Assembly (NCBI RefSeq): GCF_022014235.1
Contig: NZ_JAKLTD010000001.1
Location: 539,499 to 603,498 of the forward strand
Direction of reading: 5' to 3'
From: Methanothermobacter sp. K4
GTDB taxonomy: Archaea > Methanobacteriota > Methanobacteria > Methanobacteriales > Methanothermobacteraceae
DNA: 64,000 nucleotides
Shown: piece after piece, positions 7,265 to 20,558 of the stretch
How positions within the stretch are numbered: the stretch's first letter is position 1
Layout of the letters: every line of letters starts with the position of its first letter
The notes under the pieces: generated by a model
What the model was told of the DNA's origin: nothing
Databases searched by the model: none
The model's input: the letters and a program-made list of their open reading frames with translations, nothing else
Made by a program: the position numbers and the translations under genes

Positions 7265-8782
7265 ATGCACGATATCATCAGGGAAGCAGTGGATAATCCT
7301 GAAACTGCATGGGAAATCATGAAAATGGACAGGGATATCACCGCGGTGGTGGATGCAATTTCTGACCTTTCAAGGGAGGATAAGATTAAACTGGGAGCCA
7401 CCTTCAAGAGGTTCCCCCTAGGCTGTGACCTCACAGAGATCATTGTGGGCACCTGTGCATCTGACCTTGAGAGGATGGATCTTATTGGAAACTGCATCCT
7501 TTCAGACACGATAGGTGCAACGATACACGTCTGTGCCTATGCATTTGCAGATATAGCCGAGAACTATGGCATGAGGCCTGTGGATCTCATGAGGGAGGTG
7601 CGGGAGACCACCGAGGTCCCCCTGGACCTTGACCACTTTGGAAGATACGGCCCCATGAGGTTCCCCAGATCAATAACCGGCTGTGGAGGTCAGTGTTACC
7701 TAGAGGGGCCCCCATTTGAGGGCTGTCCCCGGGAAAGGATACATTCAAGACTCCTTGAAAAGGAAAAGGAGGGCCTACCTGACAGGGATGAATGGGTTGA
7801 ACTTGCATCCTCTGTTGCGGTTAACCTTACACCTGTTCAGGGGGCTGAAACCCATGCAGCACCACTTGATGAGGCAAGCGAGGTCCTTGAACTTGCAAGG
7901 AAGCATGGTAAGGGTGTTGAGGCCATAATGTTCGTTGGAGACGGATACGATGACCTCATATCTGGCTTTGAGGCAGGACTTGATATGGGGGTCGATGTGT
8001 TCGTACTTGAGGGCGGCCCCTTCAACCTTGCATCTGACAGACTTGACGCCTTTGCAGGGGCGGTTGCAGCAGCAAGAATACTCACACCAGGTAGAATCGT
8101 TGCAACCAACGGTGCATATGAGGATGAGTGCCGTATAGGGCTAAGGGCAGGGCTGAATGCCATAATAACAGGTTTTCCAAAGAACCACCATGGTTACATG
8201 TGCGGTTACAGTCCCGGCTCAGCAAGAAGGGGCAGGTTTGGCCTCCCAAGGGTCATGAAGATAATGAGGGAGGAGGTTGAGGCTGCTCTAACACCCGTGC
8301 CAGTACAGAAGCCCCAGCTTGAGGCCCTTGCAGCTGCAGTGAAGGCTTCAGGAAGAGAAAATGTTTATCCAGAAACCATAGGGTATACATATGTGGGTGA
8401 TGCCCACTGGGCATGCCTCCCCTCAACTCCGCTCTATGAGCGGGTGAATATAAAGAGGGACGTGGATATGCTTGCTGAGATGACCAGAAACGGTGAAATA
8501 CATGGAACAGTGGCAATCTTCGGTGCAAGATTCGTATCATGGGTGATTGCAAAGAAACTTGATGGAATGGTGGATGAATTCGTACTTGTGGACAGTGACC
8601 CCTGGGTTGAATGGGTTAGCGTGGATAACCTCAGATCAGAAATTAAAACAGAGGTTCGCTGTGGAGGTTCCAGTGACGCGGATGCGTACAGGGATTCTGA
8701 TTCAGCCATAGTGTCCACAACCATCCCGGAGATCGCTGCAAAAATTTCCGGGAAATTCAGAGACGCTGTGACACTTGTATGA
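7265..8782 (+). CDS. flpA: FlpA, HcgG/HmdC-type [Fe]-hydrogenase cofactor protein
   Basis: A 505-residue protein, last of the flpECBDA set. From its length and sequence I take it to be the Hmd co-occurring protein HcgG (also called HmdC), proposed to act in assembling the iron/CO part of the FeGP cofactor. Visible features: SITGCGGQCYLEGPPFEGCP with three cysteines near residue 140-155, a TIM-barrel-like middle with IMFVGDGYDDLI, DVFVLEGGPFNL and IVATNGAYEDECRIG, the HHGYMCGYSPGSARRG loop, and a C-terminal Rossmann-like part VAIFGARFVSWVIAKKLD. The older label 'fibrillarin-like' arose from the shared name flpA and is not supported here. It is separated from hcgABC and has its own putative promoter. 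Confidence 0.7.
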   Translation: MHDIIREAVDNPETAWEIMKMDRDITAVVDAISDLSREDKIKLGATFKRFPLGCDLTEIIVGTCASDLERMDLIGNCILSDTIGATIHVCAYAFADIAENYGMRPVDLMREVRETTEVPLDLDHFGRYGPMRFPRSITGCGGQCYLEGPPFEGCPRERIHSRLLEKEKEGLPDRDEWVELASSVAVNLTPVQGAETHAAPLDEASEVLELARKHGKGVEAIMFVGDGYDDLISGFEAGLDMGVDVFVLEGGPFNLASDRLDAFAGAVAAARILTPGRIVATNGAYEDECRIGLRAGLNAIITGFPKNHHGYMCGYSPGSARRGRFGLPRVMKIMREEVEAALTPVPVQKPQLEALAAAVKASGRENVYPETIGYTYVGDAHWACLPSTPLYERVNIKRDVDMLAEMTRNGEIHGTVAIFGARFVSWVIAKKLDGMVDEFVLVDSDPWVEWVSVDNLRSEIKTEVRCGGSSDADAYRDSDSAIVSTTIPEIAAKISGKFRDAVTLV

Positions 8783-8841
8783 ACATCATCTAACGGTTTA
8801 ATGGGGAGATGGCGGTATTAAAAATAATAAAAATTTTAACC

Positions 8842-8853
8842 ACATATATAAAA
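8842..8853 (+). promoter_or_regulatory. Candidate promoter region of mvhDGAB
   Basis: The 168 nt before mvhD hold several AT-rich box-A candidates: ACATATATAAAA (here), CTTTATACTT at 8879 and AATTATAAGT at 8917. The short repeat AAGTACAA occurs twice (8910 and 8922). I cannot tell which box is used; an mvh promoter within this gap is expected because the operon is known to be strongly transcribed. Confidence 0.3.
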
Positions 8854-8950
8854 TTTTCGAAATTGTTTCATAAGTAACCTTTATACTTGCCACTCCTAAA
8901 CCATATACCAAGTACAATTATAAGTACAACCCAAGCAAGGAGGAAACTCT

Positions 8951-9376
8951 ATGGCTGAAGATGACATAAAAATTGTGATGTTCTGTTGTAACTGGTGTTC
9001 CTACGGTGGAGCGGACACTGCGGGAACAGCGAGGATGCAGTACCCTACAAACATTAGGGTTATCCGTGTGATGTGCTCAGGAAGGATAGAGCCACAGTTT
9101 GTTCTCAAGGCATTCAGGGAAGGCGCTGACGGTGTCCTCGTAACAGGATGCCACCACGGTGACTGCCACTACGACGCAGGAAACTACAAGCTAGACAGGA
9201 GAATGAGGCTGATCTACAAACTGGCAGATGAGCTTGGAATTGGCAGGGAAAGGATCCACCACGACTGGATATCCGCATCAGAGGGTGAAAAATTCGCCGA
9301 AACCGTCAAGATGATGGTTGACAGGATAAGGGCCCTTGGTCCATCACCAATCAAAAAACAGCTAGCTGAAGCATAA
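8951..9376 (+). CDS. mvhD: MvhD, [2Fe-2S] subunit of F420-non-reducing hydrogenase
   Basis: A 141-residue protein carrying electrons from the MvhAG hydrogenase to HdrA in the electron-bifurcating MvhADG-HdrABC complex of the cytoplasm. [19 protein letters not shown] and [15 protein letters not shown] contain the conserved cysteines for the [2Fe-2S] cluster. AAGGAGGAAACTCT is a strong ribosome site. mvhG follows after 12 nt. The paralogue FlpD lies upstream. Confidence 0.96.
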   Translation: MAEDDIKIVMFCCNWCSYGGADTAGTARMQYPTNIRVIRVMCSGRIEPQFVLKAFREGADGVLVTGCHHGDCHYDAGNYKLDRRMRLIYKLADELGIGRERIHHDWISASEGEKFAETVKMMVDRIRALGPSPIKKQLAEA

Positions 9377-9388
9377 GGAGGATGTTAA

Positions 9389-10315
9389 ATGGCTGAAAAG
9401 GCAAAAATAGGAACAATGTGGCTTGGAGGATGCTCCGGGTGCCACCTGTCCATTGCAGACTTACACGAAGCACTTCTGGATGTCATGGAACTTGCTGACT
9501 TTGAATTCAGCCCTGTTTTAATGGACACAAAATACGATGAAATTCCTGAACTCGATGTTGTTATCATCGAGGGTGGAATCGTAAACGATGAGAACAGGGA
9601 ATTCGCAGAGGAGCTCAGGGAAAAGGCCAAATTTGTCATAAGTTACGGTACATGTGCTGTATACGGCGGCATACCCGGCCTCAGAAACCTCTGGGACAAG
9701 GAGGAGGTCATAGAGGAAGCCTACATCAACTCCATATCAACACCAAACGAAGAGGGTGTCATACCATCCGAAGAGGTACCACACCTTGAGGGAAGGGTTA
9801 AGCCACTTGGTGAAGTCATAGACGTTGACTTTGAAGTTCCAGGATGCCCACCAAGATCCGATGTTGTCGCCGAGGTTGTTCTTGCACTCCTCAAGGGCGA
9901 AGAAATAGAACTGCCGAGCACAAACCTCTGTGAGGTCTGCCCAAGGGAAAAACCACCAGAGGGCCTTGCAATGGACTTCATAAAGAGGCAGTTCGAGGTT
10001 GGTAAACCAGAGGATGACCTCTGTCTCATACCACAGGGACTCATCTGCATGGGCCCAGCAACCATATCAATCTGTGGTGCAGAGTGCCCGAGCATAGCCA
10101 TACCATGCCGTGGCTGCTACGGTCCAACAGCACGTGTAGAGGACCAGGGTGCCAAAATGATAAGTGCTATAGCCTCTGACTACAAGGTCGAGGAGGACAA
10201 GACCGTCGACCCAGAGGAAGTGGCTGAACAGCTGGATGACATTGTTGGAACATTCTACACATTCACACTTCCAGCAGCACTCATACCAATGAAAATAAAG
10301 AAGGAGGGTAAATAG
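9389..10315 (+). CDS. mvhG: MvhG, small subunit of F420-non-reducing [NiFe]-hydrogenase
   Basis: A 308-residue electron-transferring small subunit. The N-terminal MWLGGCSGCHLSI holds the CxxC of the proximal [4Fe-4S] cluster, YGTCAVYGG and VPGCPPRSD supply further ligands, and the C-terminal CLIPQGLICMGPATISICGAECP (positions about 210-232) with CRGCYGP provides the medial and distal clusters. It has no Tat signal, fitting a cytoplasmic enzyme. A GGAGG site precedes the ATG and mvhA starts immediately after its stop. Confidence 0.97.
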   Translation: MAEKAKIGTMWLGGCSGCHLSIADLHEALLDVMELADFEFSPVLMDTKYDEIPELDVVIIEGGIVNDENREFAEELREKAKFVISYGTCAVYGGIPGLRNLWDKEEVIEEAYINSISTPNEEGVIPSEEVPHLEGRVKPLGEVIDVDFEVPGCPPRSDVVAEVVLALLKGEEIELPSTNLCEVCPREKPPEGLAMDFIKRQFEVGKPEDDLCLIPQGLICMGPATISICGAECPSIAIPCRGCYGPTARVEDQGAKMISAIASDYKVEEDKTVDPEEVAEQLDDIVGTFYTFTLPAALIPMKIKKEGK

Positions 10316-11734
<1,419 letters not shown>

Positions 11735-11758
11735 TTTCACCCGGGTAAAGGTGGTAAA

Positions 11759-12997
<1,239 letters not shown>

Positions 12998-13448
12998 ACC
13001 CACTTCTTTTTTTGTTTTCAGGATGATCCTTAACTTCACACACCACGTGTTATTATCCAGAATAATATTTTTATGAAAAATATTTTTTCATATTTAAAAT
13101 TTTTCTTTTTTTTCTTTTGAAAACATTTATATTATCCTTCTTTCTTATTCAATAGAGTCATAGATGTCCAGAAAATGAAGCATAAGCGGTTATATCTGGA
13201 TTAATACAGATTAATACCGATATGTGCAGTATGGCTTGTTCTATAATGAGCTATGCTCTGGAGGTTGGAGGATGAACTTCGGTATAACCTGAAGGCCCAT
13301 TTCGAGACATCGAATCTGGGATGAACACATTTAAAACCATGAAACCCTGTCAAGTCACTTAAACCCTGATCCCATAACCCCCTCACATTCAATAATAAAT
13401 TAATAAATTTTATTAATAAACAAATAAAAACCAAGAGGTGTGAATACC
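12998..13448 (+). other. 451-nt intergenic region mvhB / mrtB with the mrt promoter
   Basis: No gene seen. It begins with CTTCTTTTTTTGTTTT (13005-13020), a likely terminator for mvhDGAB. Then come AT-rich stretches (AAACATTTATATTATCC near 13120 is the best box A), a short tandem GATTAATAC / GATTAATAC near 13200, and another AT-rich run just before mrtB (13385-13430). A long leader for mrtBDGA is possible because the strongest TATA-like box is over 300 nt upstream of the start. Confidence 0.4.
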
Positions 13449-14780
13449 ATGCCAATGTATGAAGACAGAATAGATCTCTATGGGGCAGATGGTAAGCTCC
13501 TTGAGGAGGATGTTCCTCTTGAAGCAGTAAGCCCCCTTAAAAACCCGACAATAGCAAACCTGGTAAGCGACGTGAAGAGGTCAGTTGCAGTGAACCTCGC
13601 TGGAATCGAGGGAAGCCTCAAGAAGGCAGCTCTTGGAGGAAAGTCCAACTTCATCCCTGGAAGGGAAGTTGAACTTCCAATCGTTGAAAACGCAGAGGCA
13701 ATCGCTGAAAAGGTCAAAAAACTCGTCCAGACCTCAGAGGACGACGACACAAACATACGCCTCATAAACAACGGTCAGCAGATCCTGGTGCAGGTCCCAA
13801 CAACAAGGATGGGTGTAGCCGCAGACTACACTGTCTCAGCACTTGTCACAGGGGCGGCCGTTGTACAGGCAATCATCGACGAATTCGATGTGGACATGTT
13901 CGATGCAAACGCGGTTAAAACAGCTGTAATGGGAAGGTACCCACAGACAGTGGACTTCACAGGAGCCAACCTCTCAACACTCCTCGGACCACCAGTGCTC
14001 CTTGAGGGACTTGGATACGGTCTCAGGAACATAATGGCAAACCACGTCGTTGCCATCACAAGAAAGAACACACTCAACGCATCAGCACTATCATCCATAC
14101 TCGAACAGACAGCAATGTTCGAAACAGGTGACGCTGTCGGAGCATTCGAAAGGATGCACCTCCTTGGACTTGCATACCAGGGACTCAACGCCAACAACCT
14201 CCTCTTTGACCTGGTTAAGGAGAACGGTAAGGGTACAGTCGGTACAGTGATAGCTTCACTGGTGGAAAGGGCAGTCGAGGACGGAGTCGTTAAGGTGGCC
14301 AGGGAGATGAACTCAGGCTACAAGGTCTACGAACCAGCCGACTGGGCGCTCTGGAATGCATACGCAGCAACAGGACTCCTTGCAGCAACAATAGTCAACG
14401 TGGGAGCAGCAAGGGCAGCCCAGGGCGTTGCATCAACAGTGCTCTACTACAACGACATACTTGAATACGAGACAGGCCTCCCAGGTGTGGACTTCGGAAG
14501 GGCCATGGGTACAGCAGTAGGATTCTCATTCTTCAGCCACTCCATCTACGGTGGAGGAGGTCCAGGTATATTCCACGGAAACCACGTCGTAACAAGGCAC
14601 AGTAAGGGATTCGCCCTGCCATGCGTGGCTGCAGCCATGTGTCTTGACGCAGGAACACAGATGTTCTCAGTTGAAAAGACATCAGGACTCATAGGATCCG
14701 TTTACAGCGAAATAGACTACTTCAGAGAACCAATAGTCAACGTTGCAAAAGGTGCTGCAGAGATAAAGGACCAGTTATAG
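13449..14780 (+). CDS. mrtB: MrtB, methyl-coenzyme M reductase II beta subunit
   Basis: A 443-residue beta subunit of isoenzyme II. The start at 13449 ([15 protein letters not shown]) lies 8 nt after AGAGGTG and gives the usual beta length; the GTG at 13440 is less likely. The C-terminal half has [31 protein letters not shown] (about residues 355-385), whose residues contact coenzyme B and F430 in the family. MCR makes methane and the heterodisulfide from methyl-CoM and CoB. The operon order B-D-G-A without a C gene identifies the mrt rather than the mcr isoenzyme, which is used when H2 is abundant. Confidence 0.97.
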   Translation: MPMYEDRIDLYGADGKLLEEDVPLEAVSPLKNPTIANLVSDVKRSVAVNLAGIEGSLKKAALGGKSNFIPGREVELPIVENAEAIAEKVKKLVQTSEDDDTNIRLINNGQQILVQVPTTRMGVAADYTVSALVTGAAVVQAIIDEFDVDMFDANAVKTAVMGRYPQTVDFTGANLSTLLGPPVLLEGLGYGLRNIMANHVVAITRKNTLNASALSSILEQTAMFETGDAVGAFERMHLLGLAYQGLNANNLLFDLVKENGKGTVGTVIASLVERAVEDGVVKVAREMNSGYKVYEPADWALWNAYAATGLLAATIVNVGAARAAQGVASTVLYYNDILEYETGLPGVDFGRAMGTAVGFSFFSHSIYGGGGPGIFHGNHVVTRHSKGFALPCVAAAMCLDAGTQMFSVEKTSGLIGSVYSEIDYFREPIVNVAKGAAEIKDQL

Positions 14781-14799
14781 GCTTAAATGGGGAGTTAAA

Positions 14800-15285
14800 A
14801 TGCAGGAAACAGGATTCGTCGATGTTAAAATATTTCCCCAGAGGCTCCTGAAACCAGAAACCGTTGAGAAACTGCTGAACAGAATCTACGGGCTTGAAGG
14901 TATAGTCAGGGTACTGGTTCATGGACCGTCGATACCCGACAGGGTATACTATGGACCTGCCAGGGGCACCGAGGTTAAACACAGCGACCGGAGAAGGATA
15001 AAGGTACGTGGAGAGGAGGTTGAACTCCGCGTTAAGGTCGGTGAGGTCATAGTCGGGATACTCCCGGAGGCCCTGGAGGAGAACATGAATAAAATCGATG
15101 AAATCCTGAATGAAGTGCTCCCCTGCCCCTATAAGGTATTCATAGGTGCCTTCACAAAGAAGGACATCACCATATCCGATTACCTCAAATACGGTCTCAA
15201 CTTTGAGGACAAAATCGATCCCAGGATAATAGGTATGGCTGATCCAAGTTCAAGGGTGAAGGACACCGTTGTTAACATAAAATGA
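14800..15285 (+). CDS. mrtD: MrtD, methyl-coenzyme M reductase II operon protein D
   Basis: A 161-residue protein found in mcr and mrt operons but not in the purified enzyme. McrD proteins are thought to help assembly or activation of MCR. The segment VKIFPQRLLKPETVEKLLNR and the IRRIKVRGEEVELRVKVGE-like beta region are typical. It sits 19 nt after mrtB, with AAATGGGGAG upstream of its ATG. Confidence 0.95.
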   Translation: MQETGFVDVKIFPQRLLKPETVEKLLNRIYGLEGIVRVLVHGPSIPDRVYYGPARGTEVKHSDRRRIKVRGEEVELRVKVGEVIVGILPEALEENMNKIDEILNEVLPCPYKVFIGAFTKKDITISDYLKYGLNFEDKIDPRIIGMADPSSRVKDTVVNIK

Positions 15286-15300
15286 TTGTGAGGTTATGAT

Positions 15301-16098
15301 ATGTCTTACAAAGCCCAGTACACTCCTGGAGAAACCCAGATAGCTGAAAACAGAAGAAAACACATGGACCCTGATTACGAATTCCGTAAATTAAGGGAAG
15401 TATCAGACGAGGACCTGGTTAAGGTCCTGGGACACAGAAACCCTGGTGAAAGTTACAAGTCAGTGCACCCACCACTGGATGAGATGGACTTCGAGGAGGA
15501 CATCGTCAGGGACATGGTTGAACCCATACAGGGTGCAAAGGAAGGTGTGAGGGTCAGGTACATCCAGTTCGCAGACTCCATGTACAATGCACCTGCCCAG
15601 CCCTATGACAGGGCAAGGACCTACATGTGGAGGTACCGCGGTGTTGACACAGGTACACTCTCAGGAAGGCAGGTCATTGAAATGAGGGAACTGGACCTTG
15701 AGGGAGTCTCAAAGGAACTGGTTGAAACAGAACTCTTCGACCCTGCAACAACAGGTATAAGGGGCGCAACTGTCCACGGACACTCCCTCCGACTCGATGA
15801 AAACGGTCTCATGTTCGACGCCCTCCAGAGGTACGTCTTTGATGAGGAGAAGGGCCACGTGGTCTACGTCAAGGACCAGGTTGGAAGGCCCCTTGACGAG
15901 CCAGTGGACATGGGCCAGCCCCTCGGTGAGGATGAACTCAAGAAGATCACCACAATCTACAGGAAGGACAACATCGCTATGAGGGATGATAAAGAGGCAA
16001 TTGAAGTTGTTGAAAACATACACACCGGCCGTACCCTGGGCGGATTCGGTATGGACGTATTCAAGGATGACCTAAGAAAAAGGCTAGGTGATGATTAA
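15301..16098 (+). CDS. mrtG: MrtG, methyl-coenzyme M reductase II gamma subunit
   Basis: A 265-residue gamma subunit. [18 protein letters not shown] at the N-terminus, [18 protein letters not shown] and [20 protein letters not shown] at the C-terminus are family signatures. The length (about 250-265) matches gamma subunits. GAGGTTATGAT provides the ribosome site, and the stop TAA overlaps the mrtA ATG by one base (TAATG), so expression of the two is coupled. Confidence 0.97.
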   Translation: MSYKAQYTPGETQIAENRRKHMDPDYEFRKLREVSDEDLVKVLGHRNPGESYKSVHPPLDEMDFEEDIVRDMVEPIQGAKEGVRVRYIQFADSMYNAPAQPYDRARTYMWRYRGVDTGTLSGRQVIEMRELDLEGVSKELVETELFDPATTGIRGATVHGHSLRLDENGLMFDALQRYVFDEEKGHVVYVKDQVGRPLDEPVDMGQPLGEDELKKITTIYRKDNIAMRDDKEAIEVVENIHTGRTLGGFGMDVFKDDLRKRLGDD

Positions 16099-17759
16099 TG
16101 GATGAAAAGAAACTATTCCTTAAGGCTTTAAAGAAGAAGTTTGAGGGGGAGGACCCTGACGAAAAATACACAAACTTCTACTGCTTCGGCGGATGGGAAC
16201 AGTCCGCACGTAAAAAAGAATTTACAGAGTACGCCAAGAAGGCGGCTGAAAAGAGGGGTGGAATACCATTCTACAACCCAGACATAGGTGTGCCACTGGG
16301 TCAGAGGAAACTCATGGCATACAGAGTCTCAGGAACAGACGCCTATGTTGAAGGTGACGACCTCCACTTTGTGAACAATGCAGCCATCCAGCAGATGGTG
16401 GACGACATAAAGAGGACAGTCATAGTGGGTATGGACACAGCACACGCAGTCCTTGAGAAGAGGCTGGGTGTGGAGGTAACCCCCGAGACAATCAACGAGT
16501 ACATGGAGGCAATCAACCACGCCCTCCCAGGAGGTGCAGTGGTCCAGGAACACATGGTGGAGGTTCACCCAGGACTCGTGGAGGACTGCTACGCCAAGAT
16601 CTTCACAGGCGACGACAACCTGGCAGATGAGCTGGACAAGAGGATACTCATAGACATAAACAAGGAGTTCCCTGAAGAGCAGGCCGAGCAGATCAAAAGC
16701 TACATTGGAAACAGGACATACCAGGTTAACAGGGTCCCAACAATAGTCGTGAGGACCTGTGACGGAGGTACAGTTTCAAGATGGTCTGCAATGCAGATCG
16801 GTATGAGCTTCATATCCGCCTACAAACTCTGTGCAGGTGAAGCAGCAATCGCTGACTTCTCATACGCTGCAAAACACGCAGACGTTATAGAGATGGGTAC
16901 AATAATGCCTGCCAGGAGGGCAAGGGGACCAAACGAGCCAGGTGGAGTGGCATTCGGTACCTTTGCAGATATAGTTCAGGCCTCAAGGGTTTCAGATGAC
17001 CCTGCGAACGTTTCACTTGAGGTCATAGCCGGTGCAGCAGCACTCTACGACCAGGTATGGCTCGGATCATACATGTCAGGTGGTGTTGGATTCACCCAGT
17101 ACGCAACAGCAGCCTACACCGATGATATCCTGGACGACTTCGTCTACTATGGTATGGAGTACGTGGATGACAAGTACGGAATCTGCGGAACAAAACCAAC
17201 AATGGACGTAGTCCGGGACATCTCAACAGAGGTCACACTCTACAGCCTCGAACAGTACGAGGAATACCCAACACTCCTCGAGGACCACTTTGGAGGATCA
17301 CAGAGGGCAGCTGTTGCAGCCGCGGCAGCAGGATGTTCCACAGCCTTTGCAACAGGAAACTCAAATGCTGGTATCAACGGATGGTACCTCAGCCAGATAC
17401 TCCACAAGGAGGCCCACAGCAGGCTCGGATTCTACGGCTACGACCTCCAGGACCAGTGCGGTGCATCCAATTCACTCTCAATCAGGAGCGACGAGGGACT
17501 CATACACGAACTCCGTGGACCTAACTATCCAAACTACGCCATGAACGTGGGACACCAGCCAGAGTACGCAGGTATAGCCCAGGCACCACACGCTGCAAGG
17601 GGAGACGCCTTCTGTACAAACCCACTCATAAAGGTTGCATTTGCAGATAAGGACCTCGCCTTTGACTTCACATCACCAAGGAAGTCAATCGCAGCAGGTG
17701 CCCTCAGGGAGTTCATGCCAGAGGGTGAAAGGGACCTCATCATACCAGCTGGAAAATAA
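16098..17759 (+). CDS. mrtA: MrtA, methyl-coenzyme M reductase II alpha subunit
   Basis: A 553-residue catalytic subunit that binds the nickel tetrapyrrole F430. [15 protein letters not shown] (near residues 143-157) contains the glutamine that ligates nickel from below. [14 protein letters not shown] holds the arginine that is often 5-methylated, and [16 protein letters not shown] near 450 is the region of thioglycine and S-methylcysteine in characterised MCRs. Last gene of mrtBDGA, followed by a perfect 18-bp AT palindrome before the convergent cooT-like gene. Confidence 0.98.
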   Translation: MDEKKLFLKALKKKFEGEDPDEKYTNFYCFGGWEQSARKKEFTEYAKKAAEKRGGIPFYNPDIGVPLGQRKLMAYRVSGTDAYVEGDDLHFVNNAAIQQMVDDIKRTVIVGMDTAHAVLEKRLGVEVTPETINEYMEAINHALPGGAVVQEHMVEVHPGLVEDCYAKIFTGDDNLADELDKRILIDINKEFPEEQAEQIKSYIGNRTYQVNRVPTIVVRTCDGGTVSRWSAMQIGMSFISAYKLCAGEAAIADFSYAAKHADVIEMGTIMPARRARGPNEPGGVAFGTFADIVQASRVSDDPANVSLEVIAGAAALYDQVWLGSYMSGGVGFTQYATAAYTDDILDDFVYYGMEYVDDKYGICGTKPTMDVVRDISTEVTLYSLEQYEEYPTLLEDHFGGSQRAAVAAAAAGCSTAFATGNSNAGINGWYLSQILHKEAHSRLGFYGYDLQDQCGASNSLSIRSDEGLIHELRGPNYPNYAMNVGHQPEYAGIAQAPHAARGDAFCTNPLIKVAFADKDLAFDFTSPRKSIAAGALREFMPEGERDLIIPAGK

Positions 17760-17776
17760 TTCCAGCATAAAACCCT

Positions 17777-17794
17777 TTTATTTTTAAAAATAAA
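17777..17794. terminator. 18-bp AT palindrome after mrtA
   Basis: TTTATTTTTAAAAATAAA is a perfect palindrome between the convergent mrtA and CooT-like genes. On either strand it provides a T-rich end, so it may act as a bidirectional terminator. Since it is pure A/T, part of the symmetry may be chance. Confidence 0.4.
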
Positions 17795-17873
17795 TTTCAA
17801 AAGCTAATTCTGATCTCTAATTTTGTGTCAGTTAACTGACCTGTTTTAGTTAAATCTGTGTCTGAAGAAAAAG

Positions 17874-18056
17874 TTATTTTTTCTGTTTTATGTAAATTCT
17901 GTGCTTATCGAGGTCCAGCCTTGTGAGTTTTCCTTCAAACTTCCTTGTTGAGTTAAGGACATCCGTTGCTTTGATTCCATCTTCAAGGACCTCAATTAAT
18001 ATAACGTCCTCCATGAGGAGTTCTCCATCCTCTGAGTACAGGTTTGATTCACACAT
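17874..18056 (-). CDS. CooT-family small protein (possible nickel binder)
   Basis: A 60-residue protein beginning MCESNLYSEDGELLMEDV, the N-terminal MC-S-Y pattern of the CooT family. CooT of carboxydotrophic bacteria binds nickel through this N-terminal cysteine as a dimer; archaeal members were often labelled RNA-binding. I place the start at 18056, because GGTGA lies 4-5 nt upstream and the family begins MC; an ATG seven codons earlier (18077) would bury that cysteine. A TATA box TTTATATC lies at about 18107. In this nickel-rich region (Mvh, Mrt) a nickel-handling role is attractive but inferred. Confidence 0.72.
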   Translation of the reverse strand: MCESNLYSEDGELLMEDVILIEVLEDGIKATDVLNSTRKFEGKLTRLDLDKHRIYIKQKK

Positions 18057-18123
18057 CGTTTCACCATCCAGATGCATCGAGATTTGGGGTTATCTTTATT
18101 ATCAGATATAAATTTTTTCATTA

Positions 18124-19425
18124 TTAATCATGTTCTTTTTTGCTGTGGCACGCAATATACCTTCCCCTCCCACCAGGGACCTCACCATCATCCATAACAA
18201 CCTCTCCACGGACAATGGTCATCACAGCATCCCCCCGGTACCTGAAACCCTCAAATGGCGTGTAATGGGCCCTGCTGTAGAATTCATCGGCACTTATCTC
18301 CCCTTCTCTCCTCAGATCGACAACAGTGAAATCGGCGTCCATCCCCTCCCTTATGAATCCCTTGGAAGCCAGTCCGAAGATCCTGGCCGGCCCCTCTGCA
18401 AGCATTCTCCTTATGGTTGAAATGTTCATCCTGCCCTCTGAAACCAGCGTGAGAAGAACTCTGAGGACAACCTCAAGGTTTGGTATACCTGGAGGCGCCT
18501 CCCAGACACCCATCTCCTTTTCAGGTAGTGTATGGGGGGCATGATCGGTTCCAATTATATCTATATCAGGAAGATCCCCTGGGGATAATCCAGTTTCAGC
18601 TGACCTCAGGGGGGGATTGGTCTTTGCAAGATTACCGAACCTCCTGAGATACCCTGAGTCCAGGAGGAGGTGGTGTGGTGTAACCTCGCAGGTAATATAC
18701 CCCCTGAAGGGTTCAATGAACCGGAGGGCCCTCCTGGTGCTGAGGTGACATATGTGGACGGGGTGCCTGTAATGGTATGCGAGCGCCGCCGCCTCTGCAA
18801 CCGAGACCTCCTCTGCGAGTGGTGGCCTTGCCAGGGAGTAGGCGTAGGGTTCCTCCACTTCCCCGAGATTTTCACGGGAATGCCTTATTATTTCCCTGTT
18901 TTCACAGTGCAGGGTGATGGGCACCCCCGACCCGAGATCCCTGAGTCTCCTGAAGAGGACATCAACCTTACCCATTTCAATGGAGTCCATGAAGACCTTG
19001 AATGAGGCCGGACCAAATTTGAGTATCCCCTCAACCTCTGAGGGGTCAGAGTAGCCTGCGTGAAGCCCAAAGTCAACCACACTCTTACGCTCACCAATCT
19101 TTATTTTCCTTTTAAACTCAGATGTGGTGTCTGCTGGCGGCACGGTGTTTGGCATGTCAATGACGGTGCTGAAGCCTCCACGGGCAGCGGCCATTGAACC
19201 GGACCTGAAATCCTCCTTGTACTCCAGTCCCGGGTCCCTGAAGTGCACATGGGCATCTATGAGCCCTGGGAGCACATGATAACCCCGAAGGTCAATCCTC
19301 TCAGATGCATCCATCCTCCCACGGGTTATCTTAACTATCCTTCCATCATCAACACCTATATTGAAGGTTCCCCTCTCGGTTCTGCAGTTTTCAAGGAAGA
19401 GGTCAACTGGCATGGTATCATCCAC
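18124..19425 (-). CDS. pyrC: Dihydroorotase
   Basis: A 433-residue zinc amidohydrolase of pyrimidine synthesis that cyclises carbamoyl aspartate to dihydroorotate. [19 protein letters not shown] carries the HxH zinc ligands and the substrate arginine; [22 protein letters not shown] and IIGTDHAPH supply the other metal ligands, including the final aspartate. The TATA-like TTAATATAAAG ends about 20-25 nt before the ATG, so the message may be nearly leaderless; an in-frame ATG four codons later is possible. It is convergent with the mrt operon, as in the published order mrtBDGA-pyrC. Confidence 0.95.
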   Translation of the reverse strand: MDDTMPVDLFLENCRTERGTFNIGVDDGRIVKITRGRMDASERIDLRGYHVLPGLIDAHVHFRDPGLEYKEDFRSGSMAAARGGFSTVIDMPNTVPPADTTSEFKRKIKIGERKSVVDFGLHAGYSDPSEVEGILKFGPASFKVFMDSIEMGKVDVLFRRLRDLGSGVPITLHCENREIIRHSRENLGEVEEPYAYSLARPPLAEEVSVAEAAALAYHYRHPVHICHLSTRRALRFIEPFRGYITCEVTPHHLLLDSGYLRRFGNLAKTNPPLRSAETGLSPGDLPDIDIIGTDHAPHTLPEKEMGVWEAPPGIPNLEVVLRVLLTLVSEGRMNISTIRRMLAEGPARIFGLASKGFIREGMDADFTVVDLRREGEISADEFYSRAHYTPFEGFRYRGDAVMTIVRGEVVMDDGEVPGGRGRYIACHSKKEHD

Positions 19426-19460
19426 TTAAATTATTTACCCCCCTCTTTATATTAATTAAC

Positions 19461-20558
19461 ATGCCTTCAGAGGAATTTCTCGGGAGTATAATTGAAAGGG
19501 ACCTTGAACTCATCAGGGCGGACTCCATCAATGAACCGGAATACGGTGACCATGCATCTGAACCAGGGATCATGGCAGACTTCACAGAGTACTCCCCCTT
19601 TCACAGGGGCCACAGGCACTGCATGCTGGAGGCGAAAAGGCTCAGACCGGGCGCCCTCTTCGTTGCTGTAATACCGGGACCCCTTGAGAGGAGTGGGAGG
19701 GGCGTCCCCTACATAATGACCCGCCAGGCAAGGGCGGAGATAGCCATCAGGGCAGGGGCTGATATAGTGGTTGAGGGCCCTCCCATGGGTGTTATGGGTT
19801 CGGGCCAGTACTCCCTCTGCCTTGCAAGGATGTTCAGGGCACTCGATGCTGACTGGATACCCCGCGGCTACAGGCCGGTTGATGGATTTGATGAGGTCCT
19901 TGAGAGGATAAGGAGGGGCCACAGGGTTGTGCCAAGGCCCTACAGGATAGTGGACCTTGACACCTCTGAGACCGTACTTGAGGGTAAACTTGAGGAGGAC
20001 AACTATGTCATAGCATCCCTTGCAGGGGCCCTCGGGAAGATCGGATTCAACTTCAGAAATAAGTTCATATTCATAAGAAGACTTGAGGGTGTGAGCGGAA
20101 CCAGAATACGGGAGGCGGTATCCCGGGGCGAAATTGGGGAAGTCGCAGATATGCTACCTGCCGAGACGGTTGAGGTCCTTGAAAGGGAAATTTCAGAGGG
20201 AAGGGCGCCCCTACATGATATGAGGCTCTCAAGCGAGATACTCAGAAACGCCAACAGCCTTGAAATTGAAGAACTCAAGGATCTCAACCTCTTCGATGAT
20301 GTAACAGCATCTGCAGTAGTAAGGAAAAGACCATACCATTCAACTGCTGAGGTTGAGGCCGCCATACCCCCATCATTCAGCAGGCACCACAGGCAGCGCA
20401 TAATCTCGGTCCTCGAGGCAAAGGTTCATAAGGGACTGGTCCATAAATATATAGAAAATTATCCATCTGTAATTCGAATTCTTGCATTTAAGGATAAAGA
20501 GATCCTTGGAGAATTTAAGGATAGAATACCACACAGGAGGCTAGAGATATGGCAGTGA
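19461..20558 (+). CDS. TmcAL/YlbM-like nucleotidyltransferase, function unproven
   Basis: A 365-residue protein of the cytidylyltransferase-like superfamily. [16 protein letters not shown] has the HxGH nucleotide-binding motif in the same setting as EYNPFHNGH of TmcAL (bacterial tRNA-Met cytidine acetate ligase), and [11 protein letters not shown] near residue 210-220 matches the ISTxxIR motif. [17 protein letters not shown] also fits. The conserved part begins near residue 38 (ATG at 19572), so the N-terminus is uncertain. The FKBP gene start overlaps its end by 10 nt in another frame. An archaeal role in tRNA modification is possible, but many archaea use another route for ac4C. Confidence 0.65.
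   Translation: MPSEEFLGSIIERDLELIRADSINEPEYGDHASEPGIMADFTEYSPFHRGHRHCMLEAKRLRPGALFVAVIPGPLERSGRGVPYIMTRQARAEIAIRAGADIVVEGPPMGVMGSGQYSLCLARMFRALDADWIPRGYRPVDGFDEVLERIRRGHRVVPRPYRIVDLDTSETVLEGKLEEDNYVIASLAGALGKIGFNFRNKFIFIRRLEGVSGTRIREAVSRGEIGEVADMLPAETVEVLEREISEGRAPLHDMRLSSEILRNANSLEIEELKDLNLFDDVTASAVVRKRPYHSTAEVEAAIPPSFSRHHRQRIISVLEAKVHKGLVHKYIENYPSVIRILAFKDKEILGEFKDRIPHRRLEIWQ

Noticed and set aside
7265-8782. Fibrillarin-like rRNA methyltransferase as the identity of flpA
   Set aside because: It is twice as long as fibrillarin and lacks its SAM-binding pattern; the label comes from the shared gene name.
13201-13455. 84-codon minus-strand frame upstream of mrtB
   Set aside because: No ribosome site or family resemblance, and it runs across AT-rich promoter sequence.
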